A DNA stretch of 64,000 nucleotides, taken from positions 434,001 through 498,000 of the forward strand of contig CAWJPF010000035.1 in the NCBI GenBank assembly GCA_963844625.1, read 5' to 3'. Under the pieces are notes generated by a model. It ran no database searches. It saw only the letters and a list, made by a program, of their open reading frames with translations, and was not told the origin of the DNA. Both the position numbers and the translations under genes were made by a program. The stretch comes from Palsa-504 sp963844625 (GTDB lineage: Bacteria; Actinomycetota; Actinomycetes; Streptosporangiales; Streptosporangiaceae). Below, piece after piece: positions 41,246-47,467 of this stretch. Each line of letters begins with the position of its first letter. The stretch's first letter is position 1.

Positions 41246-41889
41246 AGGACGACGAGGTCACCGCCGCGCTGGACCGGGCGAGGCTGGCGGACACCCCGGC
41301 TAACCGCGAGCTGCTGGCCCGGCTGCGCCCCGGCGGGATCATCCTGGACGCGCCGCTGGTGCCCAACGCGGTCTGGGGCAAGGGCGACGAGGTGCTGTGG
41401 GCCAAGGGCCAGGGATGCCTGCTGTTCGGCAACGACGGCACCGGCAAGACACAGCTCGCCGCGAACCTGACCCGCGCGCTGGCGGCCGGCGGGGATGTCC
41501 TCGGCTACCCGGTCCGCGATGACGGCGAACAAGATCCTTTTGCTGCTGATGGACAGGGGATCAAGGGCACCCCGCTTTCCACTCCTTACACCGCGTCCAA
41601 GCACGGAGTCGTGGGCATGAGCCTGGCCTTGGCGAACGAGCTGGCGGGACAGAACATCCGGGTCAACACCGTTCACCCCACCGGCGTCGCTACCGGCATG
41701 ATGCCGGGGCTGCACCCCCTGCTCGCCAACGAGCGCCCCGACCTGGCGCCCGTCTACGCTAACGCGCTGCCAGTGCAGCTGGTCGACGCCCGGGACGTGA
41801 GCAACGCGGTGCTCTTCCTCGTCTCCGATGAATCCCGTTACGTCACCGGCCTGGAGTTCAAGGTCAATGCCGGCCTCACCATACGATAG
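41242..41889 (+). pseudogene. Chimaeric frame: element AAA-ATPase start fused to SDR C-terminus
   Basis: Residues 1-95 belong to an element-type AAA ATPase: GGIILDAPLVPNAVWGKGDE, Walker A in LLFGNDGTGKTQLAANL. From about residue 108 the sequence is the C-terminal half of a short-chain dehydrogenase (PYTASKHGVVGMSLALANEL, RVNTVHPTGVATGMM, YVTGLEFKVNAG) resembling mycofactocin-linked SDRs, with the Tyr-x3-Lys intact but no nucleotide-binding domain. The seam is near 41555-41565. Just before it, bases 41522-41554 read ANKILLLLMDR in another frame, the expected ATPase continuation, so an indel and a deletion are both present. Neither activity can be complete. Confidence 0.78.
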
Positions 41890-41905
41890 GCAGGCGATTC
41901 TCGCC

Positions 41906-43150
41906 ATGAATCCGGACGACCGCACGGCTGAGGAACGGCTCAAGGGCGGAAACGTCGACGGGGCGGTCCGGGTAGGGAACACGGTTCGCCGCGCGGCCGG
42001 CCCCTGGACGCCAGCCGTGCACGTACTGCTCGCCCACCTGGCAGACAAGAGATTCACGAGCGCCCCCCGGCCCCTCGGATTCGACGAGCAGGGCCGGGAG
42101 GTCCTCACCTTCCTGGAGGGCGAGACCATCGCAAACCGCAAGCCGCGGCCAGCCTGGGTCCACGCCGACGACACCCTTGACCAAGTCGCCCGCTGGATGC
42201 GCGCCTGCCACCAGGCCGTCGCCAACTTCGTCCCCCCGCCTGGCGCCGTCTGGCGCGGGGGTGGCACCTGGTCACCAGGCCTGATCATCGCCCACAACGA
42301 CGCCGCCACCTACAATGCTGCCTGGCACCAGGGCAAGCTCACCGGGTTCTTCGACTGGGACTTCGCCGGGCCCGCCACCCCGCAGTGGGACCTGGCCCTC
42401 ACCGCCTTCAGCTGGGTGCCCCTGCACACCCGGCACTATGTCGCCGCCGAGGGGTTCACCGACTTCGCGGCCAGGCCCCGCCGACTCGACCGGTTCCTGG
42501 GTACCTACGGCTGGCCAGCAACTACCGGAGAATTCCTCGATGTCGTCGATGCGCGCATCAAGGCCCACGCCGACGGCATCCGCGACCTCGCCGCCGCCGG
42601 AGACGAGTCATTCGGGCGGCTGCTCCGCCAAGGCGTCCCCGACGCCCTCGACCAGGCTATCGCCGAACTGCCAGCTTCCCGCGGTAGCACTGAGCGAGAC
42701 GGATGCCGCCAGGACGGACGCAGAAACCTGACGGCCAGCCCCCCGCGTCGCACGGAATCCATTGCGTTTAACCTGCCTGCGCAGTCGATCCTCGCATGTC
42801 CTCCCGTGGCTTCCAGCCGCGAAGACTACTATCTGGGGCTTATTCCGCAGGGTCTGCGCGGGGCCGGTCAGCAACTGTTGTTCAGAATGCCGGACCCAAT
42901 TTCCACGGTTTCTCCGGTCTCCGTGACGGCGGTCGCGCCCCGGATCGCGACGACCGGTTACCAGCCGCGTTCGCGCCATTCTTCCAGGTGCGGCCGCTCG
43001 GCGCCGAGCGTAGTATCGGCTCCGTGCCCGGGGTACACCCAGGTAGCGTCCGGCGGCCGGCCGAAGACCTTGCTCTCCAGGCCGGTCATCAGGCTGTCGA
43101 AGTCCGCGGGCTGTGTTGTCCTCACAGGACCGCCGGGGAAGTGGGTCTAG
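41906..43150 (+). CDS. Aminoglycoside-phosphotransferase-family protein with readthrough tail
   Basis: The first 250 residues are an APH/choline-kinase-like fold: RRAAGPWTPAVHVLLAHL, the catalytic-loop variant LIIAHNDAATYNAAW (Asp and Asn present) and GFFDWDFAGPATPQWDLA (DxD-type metal motif). Family members phosphorylate small molecules; resistance is not implied. After about residue 265 the sequence turns low-complexity and crosses an antisense metallo-beta-lactamase fragment, so the natural stop has probably been lost or frameshifted near 42670-42720. ATG 41906. Confidence 0.7.
   Translation: MNPDDRTAEERLKGGNVDGAVRVGNTVRRAAGPWTPAVHVLLAHLADKRFTSAPRPLGFDEQGREVLTFLEGETIANRKPRPAWVHADDTLDQVARWMRACHQAVANFVPPPGAVWRGGGTWSPGLIIAHNDAATYNAAWHQGKLTGFFDWDFAGPATPQWDLALTAFSWVPLHTRHYVAAEGFTDFAARPRRLDRFLGTYGWPATTGEFLDVVDARIKAHADGIRDLAAAGDESFGRLLRQGVPDALDQAIAELPASRGSTERDGCRQDGRRNLTASPPRRTESIAFNLPAQSILACPPVASSREDYYLGLIPQGLRGAGQQLLFRMPDPISTVSPVSVTAVAPRIATTGYQPRSRHSSRCGRSAPSVVSAPCPGYTQVASGGRPKTLLSRPVIRLSKSAGCVVLTGPPGKWV
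42958..43143 (-). pseudogene. C-terminal fragment of a metallo-beta-lactamase-fold hydrolase (duplicate)
   Basis: Reading from about 43143 down to TAA 42958, the peptide FPGGPVRTTQPADFDSLM, TGLESKVFGRPPDATWVYPG, TTLGAERPHLEEWRERGW is about 80% identical to the end of the intact gene at 45053-45715. The rest is missing. It is antisense to the phosphotransferase tail and marks one edge of a 1.9-kb stretch bounded by two copies of this end. Confidence 0.85.
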
Positions 43151-43166
43151 ATCGGGAAGACATGAA

Positions 43167-43200
43167 CCCCGGAGCTTCGGCTCCTGGGGTCCTTCTGTTT
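43167..43200 (+). terminator. Probable intrinsic terminator
   Basis: CCCCGGAGC-TTCG-GCTCCTGGGG forms a stable stem with a UUCG tetraloop and one bulge, followed by a T-rich tract (TCCTTCTGTTT). Orientation suits transcription from the phosphotransferase side. Confidence 0.7.
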
Positions 43201-43240
43201 CGTTCATCCTCAGCGTCCCGAGAACATCTCTTTGACGTGA

Positions 43241-43281
43241 CGAGACCCGATCACAGGGTTTGCGCCGGTGATCGGGTCTCG
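43241..43281. repeat. Perfect 14-bp inverted repeat
   Basis: CGAGACCCGATCAC and GTGATCGGGTCTCG flank a 13-nt loop, 26 bp beyond the stop of the PD-(D/E)XK gene. No T-run follows on either strand, so it is either a non-canonical terminator or a recombination or protein-binding site. Confidence 0.85.
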
Positions 43282-43306
43282 GAAGTCTGTCTCGTGAGAT
43301 GCAGTC

Positions 43307-44476
43307 TCAGGATAGGAGTTCCTGAGGCCGGTCGATGCCTGGATCGACCGCCGGTTGACGAGAGCTCAGGTACGTCAGCGTGAAGTCGATCAGATCAGTC
43401 AGGTCACGAGCCGAAGCACGTTCGAAGTCGACTTCAGCGATGGCCTGGAAGCGGAGCGCACCGTCACCGTAGAAGGCCGGTGAAGTGCGCCGTCGGTTGT
43501 TCGGACGCCCGTCCGGCAGAGGTGAACCTTTGAACCCGTGCACGATCACGCGCTCCCAATCGCCGTTGGCATTGGGGCGACTCGGTTTCTCCCTCCGCAG
43601 GAACTCGGCAAGATCTGGGCGTTCTTCGGCGATTTGACCTTTGAGGCTCGCGTAGTCGATGTCGGTATCCATGCTGCGCGCCAGTTCGTACGCCGCTCTG
43701 CGCACCTCTTCGTCCTCCGCTTGGCCAGGGCGGGGGGCGAAATCGACACCGAATCGGAGTTCGCCTCCGGGCTTCGTCTCCCACCAGCGAATCTCCGCTA
43801 TGAACGTGCGATCTGTGCCCTCGCCCCTCACCGGGGTCCACCCCTGGACCAGAGGCAAGCCGCCTCCGCTCGTGACGCCTGCCGATGCCAATCGCCCTCG
43901 GACGCGGAGATCCTGCGCAACGCGACGCGTGACCACTCGCGCGAGAAACTTCTGAGTTAGAGCACTGAGCGACGTCCAGCCCTCTGCGGATCGTATGTCG
44001 AACACCCCCGAGATCATTCGATCCCATCCCTGGAGGACCCTGGCGGCCTCGCTTGCGAGAAGTCGTGCCAGTTCGTCGCTTACCTTCTCCCAACAGCTCA
44101 CCAGGTCGCTCAGGCTAAGGAACCTCCATCGGTCGGAATCGGATGCCAGGCGCACTTTATCTGCGGTCAAGGCTGCCATGTAGAGATCCGGGCGCGATGC
44201 GAGCGCCTCGTACTTCTCCTGCTGTTCGACTGTCATGAGATGACCGAGCTTCACCTCGACCACGGCGGTCTTCGAGTCCGACGTCAGCAACAGGTCCGCA
44301 TGGTTGTCGGCCAGCGCCTCGCGGGTGACGGCGTTGGGAACGAAGCCCACGAGTTCGGCCCAAGGCGATAGGTCGCGATCGCTCAGGAATTGGATGAGGT
44401 CCGACACGTTCGTCTCCTGGGCCAGCAGACGTTCCAACCCTCTGCCCCGAACCCACGGCGCTGCGTTCATGCTCAT
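43307..44476 (-). CDS. PD-(D/E)XK nuclease-like protein, orphan
   Basis: About 389 aa. Residues roughly 40-110 contain NHADLLLTSDSKTAVVEVKLG followed by EQQEKYEAL, the D...ExK spacing plus a following Gln of the PD-(D/E)XK fold; the catalytic set would be Asp, Glu and Lys. The remaining 280 residues, with strand-rich stretches such as DRTFIAEIRWWETKPGGELRFGV, match nothing I recognise. Codon use is less G+C-extreme than the neighbours, suggesting transfer. ATG 44476 is chosen, though no good Shine-Dalgarno is visible; longer openings to 44515 exist. A defence or restriction role is plausible from fold and setting only. Confidence 0.6.
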   Translation of the reverse strand: MSMNAAPWVRGRGLERLLAQETNVSDLIQFLSDRDLSPWAELVGFVPNAVTREALADNHADLLLTSDSKTAVVEVKLGHLMTVEQQEKYEALASRPDLYMAALTADKVRLASDSDRWRFLSLSDLVSCWEKVSDELARLLASEAARVLQGWDRMISGVFDIRSAEGWTSLSALTQKFLARVVTRRVAQDLRVRGRLASAGVTSGGGLPLVQGWTPVRGEGTDRTFIAEIRWWETKPGGELRFGVDFAPRPGQAEDEEVRRAAYELARSMDTDIDYASLKGQIAEERPDLAEFLRREKPSRPNANGDWERVIVHGFKGSPLPDGRPNNRRRTSPAFYGDGALRFQAIAEVDFERASARDLTDLIDFTLTYLSSRQPAVDPGIDRPQELLS

Positions 44477-44550
44477 GGAAACAGCATGACCCACGTCTCG
44501 CTCGATCGAGTGCAACAGAGAGCCGACGACAGGGGTTCGCCTCCGAGTGG

Positions 44551-45045
44551 ATGACGACTGCTCCCGCTACAGAGCAGTTACTCGCGCTACAGGCAGCCCG
44601 AGCAGCACGTCCGCCGTCAGACGAGCCGGGTCCAGAGTCGATGATGTTCCAGGAGTACGTCAAGCTGCTTAAGCAGCACGGATTCCAGCTTCCGGCGCTT
44701 GTGCCGCAGGTGTAGCTGCACTACGACCCGTACACCTGGGCGCAGCGGGGAAAGGCAGGTCCGCTGGCCCGCCAGCGCATGGATTTCCTGATGCTGCTTC
44801 GAGGCCTGCGTTGGGTCGTCATCGAGATTGACGGTACCCAACACTACGCGACCGGGAAGCAGGCCAGCCCGCTGCGGGCACTGAAGAAGTCTGGCCAGCA
44901 GCAGGTCGCCATCCCGTGGATGGTCCAGGAGGAGCTTGTCGCCCAGAGGGTGCTGCGGTACGCGGAAGTGGCCTTCTTGGCAGCTCCTGGGCTCGCGGTG
45001 TTCCTTGACCGGAAAAAGGCACGTCTGACGGCACCCCATGAGGCC
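44551..45045 (+). pseudogene. Composite of endonuclease-like and PIN-domain fragments
   Basis: One frame holds parts of two or more genes. Up to 44712 it reads MMFQEYVKLLKQHGFQLPALVPQV, then an amber codon where Tyr is expected, then LHYDPYTWAQRG, RQRMDFLMLLRG, WVVIEIDGTQHYA: the restriction-endonuclease-like core (D...ExD/H) of VSR/DUF559-like proteins. After ATGKQASP it changes to LRALKKSGQQQVAIPWMVQE, ELVAQRVLRYAE, a PIN-domain N-terminal segment, then unrelated residues. None can be functional. Confidence 0.6.
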
Positions 45046-45052
45046 TACTGGG

Positions 45053-45715
45053 TTACCAACCCCGGGCGCGCCACTCCTCCAGGTGCGGGCGCTCCGCGCC
45101 TAGGGTGGTGTCGTTGCCGTGCCCGGGGTAGATCCACGTCGCATCGGGCAGTCGTCCGAAGACGCGCTCTTCGAGGCCGCCCATCAGGCTGTTGAAGTCT
45201 TCCGGGCGTGTTGTCCGCCCAGGACCGCCCGGGAACAGCGAGTCCCCGGTGAACAGGTGCGGCTGGCCGGCCAGCTTGCCGCCCGCGTCATAGACCACCG
45301 CGATGCTGCCCGGCGTGTGCCCGCGCAGGTGCACGAAGGACACCGCGCAGTCACCAAAGGTCAGCACATCGCCGTCCTGGACGAGGTGGCTGACCGCGAC
45401 GGGCAGCGCGTCCGCATCGGCCGGATGGGCGACCACCTCTGCGCCGGTGTGCTTCTGCACCTCCGCCAGCGCCTGCCAGTGATCGGCGTGCTGGTGCGTC
45501 GTCACGATCGAGCCGACGGGCGTGTCGCCGATAAGCTCGATCAGCCGGCCCGCCTCGTTGGCCGCGTCGACCACGATGGCCTGGCCGGTGCTCGTGCAGC
45601 GGAGCAGGTAAGCATTGTTGTCCATAGGGCCCACGGCTATCTTGGTCACCGTCAGGCCGTCGATCTCGCGGGTGTCGGCCGGGCCGCCGACTTGTACGTC
45701 TCCGGAGTAGGTCAC
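45053..45715 (-). CDS. MBL-fold metallo-hydrolase (glyoxalase II-like)
   Basis: A 220-aa metallo-beta-lactamase-fold protein. The THQHADHWQAL motif (HxHxDH), the single His in VSFVHLRGHTPGS, Asp in FTGDSLFPGG and the final His in WIYPGHGNDTT give a complete binuclear metal site. Such small proteins are thioester hydrolases of the glyoxalase II type, or persulfide dioxygenases; mycothiol-linked substrates are possible in this group. A truncated relative lies at 42958-43143. Confidence 0.86.
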   Translation of the reverse strand: MTYSGDVQVGGPADTREIDGLTVTKIAVGPMDNNAYLLRCTSTGQAIVVDAANEAGRLIELIGDTPVGSIVTTHQHADHWQALAEVQKHTGAEVVAHPADADALPVAVSHLVQDGDVLTFGDCAVSFVHLRGHTPGSIAVVYDAGGKLAGQPHLFTGDSLFPGGPGRTTRPEDFNSLMGGLEERVFGRLPDATWIYPGHGNDTTLGAERPHLEEWRARGW

Positions 45716-45806
45716 TTTTAAAACTTATACCGAACGAGCATCCGTACCACGGTCACGTCACCGTATTCGCGGCCCGGGGTGACGCCTACGACAGCTGGAG
45801 ACCCGC

Positions 45807-46832
45807 GTGAAAATCCTCATCCTGGCCGCCCACCACGTGCATGAGCTGCTCGGATACCGCGAATGCGCGGACGTGATGCGGCAGGCGCTCGCGGACCTGG
45901 CCCGTGGCCGGATCGAGCAGCCGCTGCGGACCATCGTCCGGCCCCACGACGCGGCGGGCTTCATGGCGCTGATGCCCTCCTATAGCGGGGCTGCGGGCTA
46001 CGGCCTGAAGGCGATCTGTATCACCCCGGGCAACCCCGCCATCGGAAAAGACGCGCACCAGGGCGGGGTGCTGCTGTTCGCAGCGGCCACCGGAGAGCCG
46101 CTGGCGCTGGTAAACGCGTCGGCAGTCACCGAGATCCGGACCGCGGCCACCTCCGCCCTGGCCACCGACCTGCTGGCCAGGCCCGGTGCCGCCCAGCTGG
46201 CCATCATCGGCACCGGCGTGCAGGCCAGGGCGCACGCGCGCGCCCTGGCCGCGACCCGCCCGCTCACCGGGATCCGCATCGCCGGGCGCGATCTCGCCCG
46301 CACCCGCCAGGTGGCCGCCGGACTGGCCGGGCAACTCGGCCTGCCGGTCACCGGTTACGACGTCGTGGCCGACGCGATCGCGGGAGCGGACATCGTCGTG
46401 ACCGCCACCTCGTCGCCGCACCCGGTCCTGCAACGCGAATGGCTGTCCGCGGGCACGCACGTGAACGCGGTCGGCGCCTGCGTACCCGGCGACCGGGAGA
46501 TCGACACCGCTACCATGGCCAGCGCAGCCATCTTCGCGGACAGCCGCGAGTCCGTGCAGAACGAAGCCGGCGACTTCCTGCTGGCCCAGTCCCAGCTGGC
46601 CCAGTCCCAGCCGGCCCAGGCCCAGCCGGCCCAGGCCCAGCCCGTCGGCGCGGCCCTCACGATCCGTGCCGAGCTGGGCGAACTGCTCACCGGCACCGCC
46701 CCCGGCCGCGCCGATGACGACGAGATCACTCTGTTCGAGTCCCTCGGCCTGGCCGCCGAAGACCTAGCTGCCGCCACCTACGTCTACAAGCAGGCCAACC
46801 AGCAAGGCGCAGGCACCCGCGCCGACTTCTAA
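45807..46832 (+). CDS. Ornithine cyclodeaminase/mu-crystallin family protein
   Basis: A 341-aa NAD(P)-binding protein: MPSYSGAAGYGLKAICITPGN with the substrate-binding Lys, ALVNASAVTEIRTAATSALATDLLA and the Rossmann loop LAIIGTGVQARAHARALA, then HVNAVGACVPGDREID. Relatives include ornithine cyclodeaminase, alanine dehydrogenase and imine reductases, so the reaction is undetermined. A Gln/Ala/Pro-Ser repeat (about residues 258-277, from repeating CAGTCCCAG/CAGGCCCAG units) is inserted near the end of the fold and is unusual. GTG 45807. Confidence 0.84.
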   Translation: MKILILAAHHVHELLGYRECADVMRQALADLARGRIEQPLRTIVRPHDAAGFMALMPSYSGAAGYGLKAICITPGNPAIGKDAHQGGVLLFAAATGEPLALVNASAVTEIRTAATSALATDLLARPGAAQLAIIGTGVQARAHARALAATRPLTGIRIAGRDLARTRQVAAGLAGQLGLPVTGYDVVADAIAGADIVVTATSSPHPVLQREWLSAGTHVNAVGACVPGDREIDTATMASAAIFADSRESVQNEAGDFLLAQSQLAQSQPAQAQPAQAQPVGAALTIRAELGELLTGTAPGRADDDEITLFESLGLAAEDLAAATYVYKQANQQGAGTRADF

Positions 46833-47399
46833 CCCCCACCCCGGCCCCGGCCCTTGACGTCCCACTCGCCCCAGCCGCCCCAGGCCTGGGCTTCCCCAGG
46901 GAAATCGGTGTGCCCAGGTTCCCTCCCAAGGGCTCAAAGTGCCTCCCGACCCGTGCCGCGCAGGGTGGGGGCGGCTGCTTCCCGTTCCGCCTGCCCCGCT
47001 AACCTCACCCGTCTCGTAGCCAGCGTCCGGCACGGCCGGAGCCGGATTAAGGCGGAAGATCCGAGCTATGCGGTAAATCCGGGCCCTTGGGGGGTACCGA
47101 AAATTCCGCGGAAGCCGGATTTTCCGTGTTGTTGCAGCGGCCACTCGCACCACGAGGCGCTCACGCAGCGTGGGACGCACTGGTATCGGGAGGGCGGTTC
47201 CGATGGGTGAGGTTCGGCGGGCTGATAGTTCGCGGAGCTGATATAGGCCCCCCAAGGGACCGGTACGCCACCGATCCCCTCGGGAGAGCCTTCCGGGGCG
47301 GCGTGCTTGGGTATCGTGGGAGGTAGCGGGCCGGGCATAACGGGGGCTGATCCAGCGCTCATGACTTGGGCGGCGCTGCCCGGACGCGGAGTCCCCAAA
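46833..47399. other. Long non-coding stretch before uvrA
   Basis: About 570 bp with no reading frame I trust on either strand. It contains C-rich tracts near 46840-46980 and an A/T-richer imperfect hairpin around 47096-47127 (CCGAAAATTCCG / CCGGATTTTCCG). A small RNA or remote control sites cannot be excluded. Confidence 0.45.
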
Positions 47400-47422
47400 A
47401 TGTCAGACCCCCCGGCTACCAT
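47400..47422 (+). promoter_or_regulatory. PafBC-type (RecA-NDp) DNA-damage promoter of uvrA
   Basis: TGTCAGAC, then exactly 8 bases, then TACCAT matches the actinobacterial LexA-independent damage promoter (consensus TTGTCRGTG-N8-TAnnnT), with mismatches at the first base and the last two of the upstream block. The -10 lies about 45 bp before the uvrA GTG. It predicts PafBC-dependent induction by DNA damage. Confidence 0.7.
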
Positions 47423-47467
47423 CGCCAAGCGACCCGTCCATCTATTGACCAAGAGAGCAGAGGCGCA

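Noticed and set aside
39091..41560. Attachment-site direct repeats or a tRNA end bounding the element
   Set aside because: I could not find a convincing direct repeat pair or a tRNA cloverleaf by eye.
43167..43281. Small structured RNA between phosphotransferase and PD-(D/E)XK genes
   Set aside because: The first hairpin is a sufficient terminator and the second lacks promoter or conserved RNA features.
47096..47127. Terminator upstream of uvrA
   Set aside because: The arms pair imperfectly and there is no T-run.
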